From the NCBI GenBank assembly GCA_964561875.1, contig CAZLQL010000003.1:12587-76586 (forward strand): a stretch of DNA of 64,000 bases, in the 5' to 3' direction. The notes below the pieces were generated by a model, which saw nothing but the letters and a program-made list of their open reading frames with translations, made no database searches and was not told where the DNA came from. Below are positions 35,529 through 45,259 of this stretch, piece by piece. Both the position numbers and the translations under genes were made by a program. The DNA comes from CAIOGI01 sp964561875. GTDB taxonomy: Bacteria > Patescibacteriota > Minisyncoccia > Phycocordibacterales > PALSA-1337. Numbering within the stretch: position 1 is the stretch's first letter; every line of letters starts with the position of its first letter.

Positions 35529-38039
35529 ATGGCTTTTTCACTAAAAACAATTTTTGGGGATAGAAATGCAAGCTTATTAAAGAAATACTCTGGTATTGTT
35601 TCTCAAGTAAACGCACTAGAATCCAGCATAAGCGCACTTTCTGATTTAGAATTAAAAGACAAGACCAAATCTTTTAAAGAAAGACTAAATGGTAAAAGTG
35701 TCACAGATCAAAAGAAAATACTCGATGAAATACTTCCTGAAGCATTTGCTTTAGTTAGAGAAGCTTCAAAAAGAACTTTAAAACAAAGACACTTTGATGT
35801 TCAGCTTATTGGTGGTGCCATTCTTAATGGAGGAAATATAGCTGAAATGAGAACTGGAGAAGGAAAGACTCTGGTTGCAACTCTTCCTGCATATCTAAAT
35901 GCTTTAACAGGTCGTGGGGTACATATAGTTACTGTAAATGATTATCTATCAAGAAGAGATGCTGTATGGATGGGACAGGTATATGATCTACTTGGTCTAA
36001 CAACAGGAGTAATAAATCACGAAACTTCATATTTATACGATCCAAATCACAAAAATACAGGAGATGATAAGGTTGTAGATGAAAAAAGAGATGAGATAGG
36101 TTCTTTCCATGTGGTACACGATTATCTGCGCCCAGTTACAAGACGTGAAGCGTATTATGCAGATATAACATACGGTACAAACAACGAATTTGGTTTCGAT
36201 TACCTTCGTGACAATCTCGAATATGAAGAAAGCAAGCTTCGTCAAAGAGAATTTAATTATGCAATAGTCGATGAAATAGACTCTATTCTTATAGATGAAG
36301 CTAGAACCCCACTTATTATATCTTCTCCAACTGTAGATTCAGAGAAACTTTATGGATCATTTGCGCAACTGGTTAGAGATTTTGTTAAAGATGAAGATTT
36401 TAAAGTCGATGAAAAAAATAGAAGCATTGCACTTACACCAAAAGGAATAGAAAAGGCAGAAAAGAAACTGGGTGTAGACAATATATATACCGATAAAGGA
36501 ATAAAATATGTGCACCATTTAGAGACAGCTATAAGAGCAAAGGCACTGTTTCATTTAAATAAAGAATACGTAATAAAAGATAATGCTATTGTCATAGTCG
36601 ATGAATTCACAGGACGTCTACAACCAGGAAGACGTTGGTCAGAAGGACTACATCAGGCCATAGAAGCAAAAGAAGGTGTAGAAATTCAAAAGGAATCTAG
36701 AACCTTTGCTTCTATTACATTCCAGAATTATTTTAGATTATACAAAAAGCTTTCAGGTATGACGGGTACAGCGTTAACTTCAAGTGAAGAGTTTTTTAAA
36801 GTTTACGGTCTTGAAACCATAGTGGTACCTACAAATAAAACTATACAGAGAATAGATGAAAATGATTTGATATTTCAAACTGAAATAGGTAAATACAAAG
36901 CAATAGCAAGGAAAGTAAAAGAGTTACATGCTAATGGACAGCCAGTTCTTATAGGTACAGTTTCTATAGAAAAAAACGAAGTTCTATCACAGTTTCTAAA
37001 AGCAGAAGGTGTCCCACATGAAGTATTGAATGCTAAAAATCACGAAAGAGAAGGTGAAATAGTCGCTCAAGCTGGTAAAAAAGGTGCTGTAACAATAGCA
37101 ACAAACATGGCGGGTAGAGGAGTGGATATAAAACTTGGTGGAAATCCCGGAAGTAAGGAATTGTACGAAGAAATAAAATCAATAGGAGGATTGTTTGTAT
37201 TGGGTACAGAGCGTCATGAAGCTAGAAGAATAGACAATCAGCTTAGAGGTAGGTCAGGAAGACAAGGAGATCCAGGTAAGACACAGTTCTTCGTTTCTCT
37301 TGAAGATTCATTGATGCGCATATTTGCTGGAGATACAGTAAAGGGACTTATGGGTAAACTCAATCTTGCTGAAGATGAAGCTATAGAAAATAGGATAATC
37401 ACAAAATCTTTAGAAAATGCTCAAACAAAGATAGAGGGATTTAATTTTGATTCAAGAAAACATGTGCTTGAATATGACGATATCTTAAATCAACAAAGAA
37501 AAGTTATATATGAAAGAAGAAGATCTATATTGACGGGGTCAATCGATGAAGTAGAAAATAAACTAAATGAAATTGTAGGTCAAAATGAAGAATTAAAGAA
37601 AGTAGTAAAAGAAAAAACAGAGTTAATGGGAAGAGATAGGTTCATATCTACTGCTAGACAACTTATGTTACAAACAATAGATATGTTCTGGGTTGAACAT
37701 CTAGAGGTGATGGATTATACACGTTCGAGTGTAAATCTTCGTGCTTACGGACAACGTGATCCTTTGGTTGAATATAAGAGGGAGGGTTTAAGACTGTTTA
37801 AGGAGATGCAAGGTGTTGTCGAAAATCAGATTATCAGTTTACTTCCTCATGTTGGTGCTGGTGTAGCAAATCCTGAAACAATTAAGTTAAGAGAAATTCA
37901 TGATGAAGCGCAAGTAATAGGTGGAGGAGATGGAAGTTCAAACAATAATACAGATAGTACAACAAAACCTGAAGTTGGTAGAAATGATCCATGTCCTTGT
38001 GGAAGTGGAAAAAAGTACAAGAAGTGTCATGGTAGATAA
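35529..38039 (+). CDS. secA: preprotein translocase ATPase SecA
   Basis: 836 residues from the ATG at 35529 (MAFSLKTIFGDRNASLLKKY, the usual SecA N-terminus); a GTG at 35517 adds four residues and is less likely. Walker A MRTGEGKTLVATLPA lies near residue 108, Walker B with VDEIDSILIDEARTPLI near 247, TNMAGRGVDIKLGGNPGSKEL and RGRSGRQGDPG in the second motor domain, and a C-terminal zinc motif CPCGSGKKYKKCHG that binds SecB or ribosomes. It drives export through SecYEG. The last 11 bases overlap the next gene. Confidence 0.97.
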   Translation: MAFSLKTIFGDRNASLLKKYSGIVSQVNALESSISALSDLELKDKTKSFKERLNGKSVTDQKKILDEILPEAFALVREASKRTLKQRHFDVQLIGGAILNGGNIAEMRTGEGKTLVATLPAYLNALTGRGVHIVTVNDYLSRRDAVWMGQVYDLLGLTTGVINHETSYLYDPNHKNTGDDKVVDEKRDEIGSFHVVHDYLRPVTRREAYYADITYGTNNEFGFDYLRDNLEYEESKLRQREFNYAIVDEIDSILIDEARTPLIISSPTVDSEKLYGSFAQLVRDFVKDEDFKVDEKNRSIALTPKGIEKAEKKLGVDNIYTDKGIKYVHHLETAIRAKALFHLNKEYVIKDNAIVIVDEFTGRLQPGRRWSEGLHQAIEAKEGVEIQKESRTFASITFQNYFRLYKKLSGMTGTALTSSEEFFKVYGLETIVVPTNKTIQRIDENDLIFQTEIGKYKAIARKVKELHANGQPVLIGTVSIEKNEVLSQFLKAEGVPHEVLNAKNHEREGEIVAQAGKKGAVTIATNMAGRGVDIKLGGNPGSKELYEEIKSIGGLFVLGTERHEARRIDNQLRGRSGRQGDPGKTQFFVSLEDSLMRIFAGDTVKGLMGKLNLAEDEAIENRIITKSLENAQTKIEGFNFDSRKHVLEYDDILNQQRKVIYERRRSILTGSIDEVENKLNEIVGQNEELKKVVKEKTELMGRDRFISTARQLMLQTIDMFWVEHLEVMDYTRSSVNLRAYGQRDPLVEYKREGLRLFKEMQGVVENQIISLLPHVGAGVANPETIKLREIHDEAQVIGGGDGSSNNNTDSTTKPEVGRNDPCPCGSGKKYKKCHGR

Positions 38040-38247
38040 AAATATTAAATTAGGGAAGTATAGACATTATAAAGGTAAAGAGTATGAAGTAATTGGTATT
38101 GCTAAACATAGTGAAAATCTGGAAGAATTGGTAGTATATAAAGCACTTTATGATGAAGGAGATATCTGGGTAAGACCAGTTAAAATGTTTCTGGAAGAAG
38201 TCGAAGTAAATAAAAGTAAAGTTCCGCGTTTTAGTTTTATTGGTTAA
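38029..38247 (+). CDS. DUF1653 protein
   Basis: 72 residues from an ATG at 38029 inside the secA 3' end (MVDKNIKLGKYRHYKGKEYE). The sequence GKYRHYKGKEYEVIGIAKHSENLEELVVYKALY, then IWVRPVKMFLEEVE, is the DUF1653 fold, a small soluble beta-rich domain of unknown function found widely in bacteria. A longer open frame extends upstream within secA but reads secA in another frame, so I reject it. It is translationally coupled to secA by overlap. Confidence 0.88.
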   Translation: MVDKNIKLGKYRHYKGKEYEVIGIAKHSENLEELVVYKALYDEGDIWVRPVKMFLEEVEVNKSKVPRFSFIG

Positions 38248-38279
38248 ATTAAATTTTAATTCTAAATAAAATAGAAGAC

Positions 38280-39191
38280 ATGCCAAAAAATAAAAAAGAA
38301 AAAGTTGTAGTAGTAGGTGGTGCGGGTTTTATAGGTTCAAACCTTACAGATAAACTTGTTGAAAAAGGTTTTGACGTTCATGTGATAGACAATCTAGTAG
38401 GTGGAAAAAAAGAAAATGTAAATAAAAATGCCAGTTTACATGTACTTGATATAACAAAAATAAAAGATATTCAACCTATAATAAATGGCGCTTCGTATGT
38501 ATTTCATTTAGCTGCATTACCAAGAGTTCAGTTTTCTATTGATTTTCCAAGTGAATCAAACATGGTAAATGTTGAAGGAATGTTAAATGTTCTTATTGCT
38601 AGTACAAATGCAAAAGTAAAAAAGTTTATATATTCAGCTTCTTCCTCAGCTTATGGAGATCAAAAGAAAATGCCTTTAGTAGAAAGTTTTCCTGCAAATC
38701 CCAAGAGTCCATATGGTCTACAAAAATACATTGGTGAATTGTATTGTAAATTGTGGACAAATATATACGGTTTACCAACTGTTTCTCTCAGGTATTTCAA
38801 TGTATACGGTCCAAGACAAAGTGCTGAAGGAGCATACGCACTTGTGATTGCAAAGTTCCTAGAACAAGTTAAACAAGGTAAACCAATGACAATAACTGGT
38901 AATGGAAAGCAAACTAGAGATTTTACTAGTGTACATGATGTAGTAAATGCAAATATATTAGCAATGGAAAGTAAAAAAGTAGGTAATGGTGAAGTTATAA
39001 ATATAGGTGCAGGTAAAAACTATTCGATAAATGATGTTGCAAAATTTATAGGAGGGCCGGTTTTGTATGTGGAATCGAGATTAGAACCAAAAAATACTTT
39101 GGCAGACAATAAACTTGCAAAAAAGCTTTTAGGTTGGACACCAAAAGTTAGCTTAAAAGAGGGTATAGAGGAATTGAAAAAGATAAATTAA
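38280..39191 (+). CDS. NAD-dependent sugar epimerase/dehydratase
   Basis: 303 residues. An extended short-chain dehydrogenase: GGAGFIGSNLTDKLVEKG binds NAD, VFHLAALPRVQFS follows, and the catalytic SSSAYGD...YGLQK (Tyr-x3-Lys) completes the active site. Substrate-side LRYFNVYGPRQ is present. Likely a UDP-glucose 4-epimerase or related nucleotide-sugar enzyme supplying the glycan locus. It overlaps the convergent gene on the minus strand by 4 bases. Confidence 0.9.
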   Translation: MPKNKKEKVVVVGGAGFIGSNLTDKLVEKGFDVHVIDNLVGGKKENVNKNASLHVLDITKIKDIQPIINGASYVFHLAALPRVQFSIDFPSESNMVNVEGMLNVLIASTNAKVKKFIYSASSSAYGDQKKMPLVESFPANPKSPYGLQKYIGELYCKLWTNIYGLPTVSLRYFNVYGPRQSAEGAYALVIAKFLEQVKQGKPMTITGNGKQTRDFTSVHDVVNANILAMESKKVGNGEVINIGAGKNYSINDVAKFIGGPVLYVESRLEPKNTLADNKLAKKLLGWTPKVSLKEGIEELKKIN

Positions 39192-39697
39192 ACTTTTAAA
39201 CCTCTTCGTTTTCTATACCAATAAACTATATAAATAATTGCTAGAGATATTATATTTGTAAAAAATATAATAGGTGTTGACCAAGGTATTCCATCTATTG
39301 GTGTAAAACTAAATGGCCATAGGTATGGTGTTGGGAAAAAACTTGTTGAATGTGTAAATAAATCAAGAAATATATGAAAAGCCCAAGCAAACATTTCCCA
39401 TACAGGTTTTTTCATTATTATCCAAACAACAAAAAATACTACAGCAAATACAACAAAACTATGTGTTATGTTGTATAAAGTATGCACGTAAGAGTCTATT
39501 TCTATCATTCCAGGAGGTTTCATACTCCAGTGTACTGACTCAGGATCAAATATAGTCATTACCAATCTAGATCCTGTGTATATACCAAATGATAAAAGGT
39601 CAGGTGCTATGCCAAGTAGAAATGCTAGCCAAAAACTCTTTTTATTTTTTCTACCAAAAGCGATACTACCCCAAAGCCCATGTGAAAGTATGTCCAT
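39188..39697 (-). CDS. YdjM-like membrane metal-dependent hydrolase family protein
   Basis: 169 residues with about four hydrophobic helices. The N-terminal DILSHGLWGSIAFG and LAFLLGIAPDLLSFG, then YNITHSFVVF and WAFHIFLDLFTHS, carry the spaced His and Asp residues of the YdjM/LexA-regulated membrane-bound hydrolase family (PF04307-like). The substrate is unknown in this family. Start ATG at 39697; convergent with the epimerase and divergent from the next gene. Confidence 0.75.
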   Translation of the reverse strand: MDILSHGLWGSIAFGRKNKKSFWLAFLLGIAPDLLSFGIYTGSRLVMTIFDPESVHWSMKPPGMIEIDSYVHTLYNITHSFVVFAVVFFVVWIIMKKPVWEMFAWAFHIFLDLFTHSTSFFPTPYLWPFSFTPIDGIPWSTPIIFFTNIISLAIIYIVYWYRKRRGLKV

Positions 39698-39735
39698 ATG
39701 GTGTTATAATACAATATATATTGATTAATTAAAAT

Positions 39736-40194
39736 ATGAGATCGTTTCTAATAAAATTCGATTTTTGGTTTATTGGTTTTTTGAGAAAAATCAGCATTCC
39801 TTTTTCTAGATTTGCACTTTTTATAGTATTTTTTTGGTTTGGAATACTTAAGATAATAGGTACTAGTCCAGCAAATCCTCTTGTTTCAGATTTGCTACAC
39901 TCCACACTGCCTTTTATGTCTTTCAGTGTGTTTATCGTATTATTCTCTATTTATGAAATGATTATTGGTATAACGTTTCTTATACCTAGATTAGAAAGGC
40001 TAGCCATTGCACTACTCTTACCACATATGTTTATGACTATTCTGCCACTATTTTTTCTTAGAGCAATGACTTGGCAAGGATTTTTAACACCTACACTTGA
40101 AGGTCAGTACATAATAAAAAATCTAGTTATCATAGCACTAGCTATGGGAATAGCGGGTCATTTAACACCTATAAATATTAAAAATAAAAAATGA
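39736..40194 (+). CDS. DoxX/DUF417-like membrane protein
   Basis: 152 residues with four hydrophobic helices (about 20-42, 55-80, 85-108, 125-142). The pattern SRFALFIVFFWFGILKIIG at the first helix and the length match DoxX/YkgB-type (DUF417) proteins, whose role is poorly known. A TATAAT at 39705-39710 lies 25 bases before the start. It overlaps the next gene by ATGA. Confidence 0.65.
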   Translation: MRSFLIKFDFWFIGFLRKISIPFSRFALFIVFFWFGILKIIGTSPANPLVSDLLHSTLPFMSFSVFIVLFSIYEMIIGITFLIPRLERLAIALLLPHMFMTILPLFFLRAMTWQGFLTPTLEGQYIIKNLVIIALAMGIAGHLTPINIKNKK

Positions 40195-40631
40195 AATTTA
40201 AATATTTAATCATATCTTCGGTATTTGTTATTTTAATCATGACAGTGTTTTGGATATTTAAAAATAATTCAAATACCGTCAAGGTAGATTTAAAAAGTTT
40301 CAATATAATTTATGCTGATAATGAAGAAAAACTTGAGAAGGGTTTGAGCGATAGAGAAAGTTTGGATGATAAAAGTCTCATGTTATTTGTATTCAATAAT
40401 CCTAGTACTTATGGATTTTGGATGAAGGATATGAAATTTAATATTGATATTGTTTGGCTAGATGAATCATACAAAGTAGTGCATGTTGAAGAGAATTTAT
40501 CACCAGAAACATATCCGAAAATATTTTATCCAAAGAGTAAAGCCCTCTATGTCCTGGAAGCAAATCCAAATTTTGTAAAAGATCATGATATAAAACTGGG
40601 CAATACACTCGTTTTTTCTGATAAAAAATAA
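40191..40631 (+). CDS. DUF192 membrane-anchored protein
   Basis: 146 residues: an N-terminal signal anchor (about 5-23) and a DUF192 domain with EKGLSDRESLDDKSLMLFVF, GFWMKDMKFNIDIVWLDES, SPETYPKIFYPKSKALYVLEA and IKLGNTLVF, the full family signature. The domain is a small beta fold outside the membrane, of unknown function. Coupled to the preceding membrane gene by ATGA. Confidence 0.9.
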   Translation: MKFKYLIISSVFVILIMTVFWIFKNNSNTVKVDLKSFNIIYADNEEKLEKGLSDRESLDDKSLMLFVFNNPSTYGFWMKDMKFNIDIVWLDESYKVVHVEENLSPETYPKIFYPKSKALYVLEANPNFVKDHDIKLGNTLVFSDKK

Positions 40632-40800
40632 TTTTATAAAAAATCAACTCTTGTTATAAATTTTTTTTATTGTGCAGTTTGTTTTTTTGGAGTTATCCAC
40701 TGTTTTTCTTTTTGTATGGGAAGTAAAATACATCACACGCGAGCAATCAGTTCTTTTGTTATCTCTAAATTTTATTAATAATTAATTCACCAAAATAAAT

Positions 40801-43665
40801 ATGAGTATATCCATAAGAAGAGCAGATGGAACATCAGTGCCGTTTAATGCAGATAGAATAAACCGCTCAATAGAGAGAGCGTGTTTTGGACTAACAGATC
40901 CTATATCAAAAGTTACTCAAATTGCTACAGAAACTCAACTTACTCTTCATGAGAATATGACTACAGAGGAAATGGACAGAGCAACCATAAATGCTGCTGT
41001 GCAGAATATAAAGGAAGATCCAGAATATGACAGGGTAGCTACCAGATTATTGCTTAAAACTATATATAGAAAAGTCGTAGGTGAATACGATAAGGATAGT
41101 TTTGATGATCTGAAGAAGAAACATAGAGATGGATTTATAAGATATATCAGAGATGGTGTTAAAAATAAGACTTTACATAAAAATATGGAAAGTCTATTTG
41201 ATCTAGAGTCTCTAGCAGATACTCTTTCTCTAGAAAGAGATGAATTGTTCTTATATGCAGGTCTAGATGGTCTTGCACATAGATATATGATAAAGGATAC
41301 AAATAGCAATGTAATAGAAACGCCTCAATATTTCTTTATGAGAGTTGCTATGGGTCTATCTTATGTAGAATCAAATCCAACAGAATACGCAAAGAAGTTT
41401 TATCACAAGATGTCAAAGCATGAATACATAGCTGGGGGTTCTGCAAATCTTGGTGCTGGTACTCCAAGTTCATCACTTTCAAACTGTTTCTTACTAGAAG
41501 TTCACGATGACATGTCTCATATAGCAAAATCAGTTTCTGATGTGCTATTACTTTCAAAGAGTTCTGGAGGTTTAGGAGTTTCAATAACAAAGTTGAGAGC
41601 ATCTGGTTCACCTTTGAAATCAGGTTTCGGTGGAGCATCTAGTGGACCAACTCCGTTTGCAAAAATAATGGACACTTCTATAAGAGCGGTTATGAGAGGT
41701 GGTAAAAAAGTAGGTGCTCTATGTTTCTATATGGAACCTTGGCATCTAGATTTTACAGAATTTATAGATTGGAAAAACAATAGCGGTGACGACTATGCTC
41801 GTATGAGAACAGCAAATACTGCTGTATATATTGCAGATGAATTTATGAAGAGATCAAGAGACGGAAAAGATTGGTATATGTTTGACCCTGCAGAAACACC
41901 AGATCTAAATGAGCTTTATGGACAAGCTTTCAGTAAAAGATATGGAGAGTATGTAGATATGGCAGACAAGGGAATGATGAGAACATTCAAGAAGATTCCT
42001 GCAAATGAATTATTTAGAAAAATACTCGTATCAATGCAGACAACATCTCACCCTTGGCTAGTCTGGAAAGATACCATAAACCTACGTGCTTTAAACAATA
42101 ATCGAGGTACTATACATATGTCTAATCTATGTACAGAGATCTGTTTACCTCAAGATAGAGAAAACGTTGCAGTATGTAATCTAGCTTCTATAAACCTTGC
42201 TGCACATGTAAGCAATAAACAGGTAAATTGGGGAAAACTTGAAGAGAGTGCAAGATTGGCTGTAAGACAACTAGACAACCTCATAGATATAAACATGCTA
42301 CCAATCCCAGAAGCTGTAAGATCAGATAAAGAAAACAGAGCAATGGGACTTGGAGTGATGGGATTTGCTGATGTTATAGAAAAACTAGGTATGGCATACG
42401 ATAGTGAACATGCTTGGGATTTTGCAGATAGAATATTTGAATTCGTAAGCTATATGGCTATCGATGAAAGCACAATACTAGCTCAAGAAAGAGGATCGTA
42501 TAAACACTTTGAAGGATCTATGTGGTCAAAGGGTAAGGTTCCGATAGATTCTATAGAGACAGTTGAAAATGATAGAGGTATAAAAGTATCAGTTGTAAAA
42601 GATAGTAAACATAAAGGATTAAACTGGAACTTGTTAAGAGAAAAGGTTAAAAAGGGAATGAGAAATTCTACACTTATGGCAGTGGCTCCAAATGCCAACA
42701 TAGGTTTGGTTGCAGGAACTACTCCAGGTATAGATGCTAGATTCGCTCAGGTATTTTCAAGAAATAAAATTTCAGGAAAATACATGGACCTAAACCACAA
42801 CTTGGTAAATGATTTAAAAAACATGGGTATTTGGGAAAAGGTAAGAGATCAAATAATAGAAAACCAAGGTGATATTGCACATATAGATGGAATTCCACAG
42901 TACTTAAAAGATATATACAAGACATCATTTACTACTTCTCCTTATGCTTATATAGAAGTTGCAGCTAGAGCTCAAAAATGGGTAGATCAGGCACTATCAA
43001 GAAATATGTATCTTGAGACAAGAGATTTGGATGAAACAATGGCGATATATGCAACAGCATGGGAAAAAGGTTTGAAATCTACTTATTATCTACATCTAAA
43101 ACCTCGTCACACAGCAGAGCAGAGCACGATCAGAGTAAATAAAGCTGAAAAACTTGGAAAGATTGGTTTTGCTGCAGTTGCAAAGGCAAAGACAGAATCA
43201 ACTCCAATAGAGACAAGTTCAGATGTTGCATTTTCTATGCCAAAGCAGAGTTCTATACCAGTAGCGTCTATAGTTCCAGAGCCAGTTGTTATAAAGGAAC
43301 AACCTATCAAGCAGGTTGTCCCACAACCTTCAGTTGTAGAATTGACTCCTTCAAATATAATGTCAGAAGTTAAAGCAAAAGTACCAGTTTATGCTTCTGT
43401 TTCATCAGATACTACATTTGACGAAGTAAGTATAGTAAAAGAAAGTGAGGCCTCAGATATTCCAAGTATGGTTTCTATAAAAAATGTAGGTTTTGGTAAA
43501 ATAAATTTGAACACAAATTCTACACAAAATAAATATACAGAAATATCATCTATAAGTATGATGAGTGAAAAGGATAATTCAAATAGTGCAATCAAGCCAA
43601 AGGTAGCACCAAAGGTCTGTCCTATTGATCCAGCAGAAAGAGCACAATGTGATAGTTGTCAGTAA
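40801..43665 (+). CDS. nrdA: ribonucleoside-diphosphate reductase, large subunit
   Basis: 954 residues. An N-terminal ATP-cone (about 1-95, ISIRRADGTSVPFNADRINRSIE) is the activity site. The barrel has LSNCFLLEVHDD (first redox Cys), MSNLCTEICLP with the Asn-x-Cys-x-Glu catalytic set, VAVCNLASINL (second redox Cys) and STYYLHLKPRHTAEQ with the tyrosine pair for radical transfer. A long low-complexity linker of about 170 residues leads to a C-terminal swinging arm ending AQCDSCQ, whose cysteines pass electrons to the active site. It converts ribonucleotides to deoxyribonucleotides with nrdB. Confidence 0.96.
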   Translation: MSISIRRADGTSVPFNADRINRSIERACFGLTDPISKVTQIATETQLTLHENMTTEEMDRATINAAVQNIKEDPEYDRVATRLLLKTIYRKVVGEYDKDSFDDLKKKHRDGFIRYIRDGVKNKTLHKNMESLFDLESLADTLSLERDELFLYAGLDGLAHRYMIKDTNSNVIETPQYFFMRVAMGLSYVESNPTEYAKKFYHKMSKHEYIAGGSANLGAGTPSSSLSNCFLLEVHDDMSHIAKSVSDVLLLSKSSGGLGVSITKLRASGSPLKSGFGGASSGPTPFAKIMDTSIRAVMRGGKKVGALCFYMEPWHLDFTEFIDWKNNSGDDYARMRTANTAVYIADEFMKRSRDGKDWYMFDPAETPDLNELYGQAFSKRYGEYVDMADKGMMRTFKKIPANELFRKILVSMQTTSHPWLVWKDTINLRALNNNRGTIHMSNLCTEICLPQDRENVAVCNLASINLAAHVSNKQVNWGKLEESARLAVRQLDNLIDINMLPIPEAVRSDKENRAMGLGVMGFADVIEKLGMAYDSEHAWDFADRIFEFVSYMAIDESTILAQERGSYKHFEGSMWSKGKVPIDSIETVENDRGIKVSVVKDSKHKGLNWNLLREKVKKGMRNSTLMAVAPNANIGLVAGTTPGIDARFAQVFSRNKISGKYMDLNHNLVNDLKNMGIWEKVRDQIIENQGDIAHIDGIPQYLKDIYKTSFTTSPYAYIEVAARAQKWVDQALSRNMYLETRDLDETMAIYATAWEKGLKSTYYLHLKPRHTAEQSTIRVNKAEKLGKIGFAAVAKAKTESTPIETSSDVAFSMPKQSSIPVASIVPEPVVIKEQPIKQVVPQPSVVELTPSNIMSEVKAKVPVYASVSSDTTFDEVSIVKESEASDIPSMVSIKNVGFGKINLNTNSTQNKYTEISSISMMSEKDNSNSAIKPKVAPKVCPIDPAERAQCDSCQ

Positions 43666-43698
43666 AATCAGATATTATCAATTTATTTATAAAACCAT

Positions 43699-44712
43699 AT
43701 GTTAATAGGAAAAGCATCACCAGAAGATACAAGTCTCCATCCCATAAAGTATAAATGGGCTTATGACCTGTACAATCAGGCAGTAAGAAATACTTGGTTT
43801 CCACATGAAATCACTCTAAAGGAAGATATGGATGACTGGAAGAAAATGACTGAAGATGAAAGACATGCAGTTACATTTCTAATGGCATTCTTCAATCCAG
43901 CCGAGCTTATAGTAAATAGATCGATAGCACTTGGAATATATCCATATCTAAAATCCCCAGAATGTCACTTGTATCTAGCAAAGCAAATGTGGGAAGAAGC
44001 AAATCACTGTGTTGCATTTGAATATGTGCTTGAGACTTTTCCTTTCGATAGAGAAAAAATATACAACCTCCATCTAGAAGTCCCTTCAATGAAAGCAAAA
44101 GAGGACTATATAAATAAATACATGAAGAGAATGACAAATGTCTCTCTTGATGTAAGTACTACAGAAGGAAAGAAAGATTTCATAAGAAATCTTGTTGCAA
44201 CAAATATTGTGATGGAAGGAATATGGTTCTATTCAGGATTTATGGTTGCTCTATCATTCCGTCAGAGAAAGCAACTTAGAAATTTCGGTTCAATGATCAA
44301 CTGGGTTTTGAGAGATGAAAGCCTCCATTTAAAGTTCGGTATGAATCTTATCCATAACATTCTTGAGGAAAATCAGGATCTCTTAACAGAAGATTTTGCA
44401 AATGAAATAAGAAACATAATCATAGAGGGTGTAGACAAAGAGGTAGATTACAACATGGATCTTTTCCCAAATGGTATTCTTGGTCTAAATGCAGATTATG
44501 TAAATCAATACGTAAAATATGTTACAGATCGTCGTTTAGAGGAACTAGGTTTTCCTCCGCACTACAATGCAACAAATCCAGCAAAATGGATGTCTACAGC
44601 TACAGATGTATACGAATTAGTAAATTTCTTTGAAGCTCAAAATACTAGCTATGAAGTAGATGTAAGGGCACACTCAGAAAAGAAAGAAGAAAAGAAGGAG
44701 GCAGGGGAGTAG
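43699..44712 (+). CDS. nrdB: ribonucleotide reductase small subunit, class Ic type
   Basis: 337 residues. Metal ligands by motif are Glu69 (FFNPAELIVNR), Glu100 and His103 (WEEANHCVAF), Glu173 (IVMEGIWFYSG), Glu207 and His210 (VLRDESLHLKFG). The residue that normally carries the radical tyrosine (four after the first His) is Phe107, and the usual Asp ligand is Glu. Spacings 31, 3, 4, 73, 34 and 3 match the class Ic protein of Chlamydia trachomatis, which uses a Mn/Fe centre. A 33-base gap separates it from nrdA, so the two form an operon. Confidence 0.95.
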   Translation: MLIGKASPEDTSLHPIKYKWAYDLYNQAVRNTWFPHEITLKEDMDDWKKMTEDERHAVTFLMAFFNPAELIVNRSIALGIYPYLKSPECHLYLAKQMWEEANHCVAFEYVLETFPFDREKIYNLHLEVPSMKAKEDYINKYMKRMTNVSLDVSTTEGKKDFIRNLVATNIVMEGIWFYSGFMVALSFRQRKQLRNFGSMINWVLRDESLHLKFGMNLIHNILEENQDLLTEDFANEIRNIIIEGVDKEVDYNMDLFPNGILGLNADYVNQYVKYVTDRRLEELGFPPHYNATNPAKWMSTATDVYELVNFFEAQNTSYEVDVRAHSEKKEEKKEAGE

Positions 44713-44800
44713 GTTAAAAACAGTCAGTTTGTTATATACAACAAAATAATATTTAGGAAGAAATAACTATACCTATTTGCCATTTTATATTTATATATGG

Positions 44801-44806
44801 TATAAT
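44801..44806 (+). promoter_or_regulatory. -10 box of rnpB
   Basis: A perfect TATAAT, with the predicted start at about 44812-44813, where the RNase P RNA begins. Confidence 0.65.
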
Positions 44807-44811
44807 TATTG

Positions 44812-45149
44812 TGTACCAGACAGTTGCTGTGATATGAAAATATCATAGAGGAAAGTCCGAACATCGGTCTATTTATTTAGACAGCAAGGTAGCGGGTAAC
44901 GCCCGTCAGTCGAAGGACTAGAGGTGCGAACAGAGACGTCTTTATTGGAAACGATAAAGAAACCCTTAGGGGTTAGCTTGTATAGAAATATACGAGGTGC
45001 AACGGCAAAATCCTTACCCCGATGCAAGGCCGTGCTTGTAAATAGTAAAATATTTATAAGAGTGCCGCTTGAGGTTAACTGCAAAGTTAATCCCAGATAA
45101 ATGACTGTCGTTCGTCTTTGGCGAATACAGAATTCGGCTTACAGGTACA
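44812..45149 (+). ncRNA. rnpB: RNase P RNA (bacterial type A)
   Basis: The catalytic core is clear: GAGGAAAGTCCGAACAT near 44848 (P4 5' strand and J3/4), ACGCCCG with CAGTCGAAGGACTAG, AGGTGCGAACAGAGA, the universally conserved GGCAAAATCCTTACCCC region and the 3' CAGAATTCGGCTTACAGG. The ends TGTACC (44812-44817) and GGTACA (45144-45149) pair as P1. The RNA cleaves tRNA precursors; the three tRNA genes of the window are likely substrates, two of them behind truncated tRNA-like repeats. ORFs crossing this region are not genes. Confidence 0.95.
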
Positions 45150-45154
45150 ATATG

Positions 45155-45183
45155 AAAAAACTCTCCTTAGCGGTGAGTTTTTT
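45155..45183 (+). terminator. intrinsic terminator of rnpB
   Basis: AAAAAACTC and GAGTTTTTT pair across an inner CC/GG and TTAGC loop, with a T-run on the 3' side. Confidence 0.85.
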
Positions 45184-45259
45184 CATTTATATAAATACCT
45201 ATTTTTATACATATGTTTTTGATATAATATTATCTGTTATTAATATAGTAAAAATAGAA

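Noticed and set aside
40693..40700. DnaA box upstream of nrdA
   Set aside because: A single TTATCCAC with no cluster of further boxes; too short to support an origin or DnaA control.
45101..45259. N-terminal extension of the ligase/TPR protein
   Set aside because: The stretch is the 3' end of RNase P RNA plus its terminator; the ATG at 45260 follows its own -10 box.
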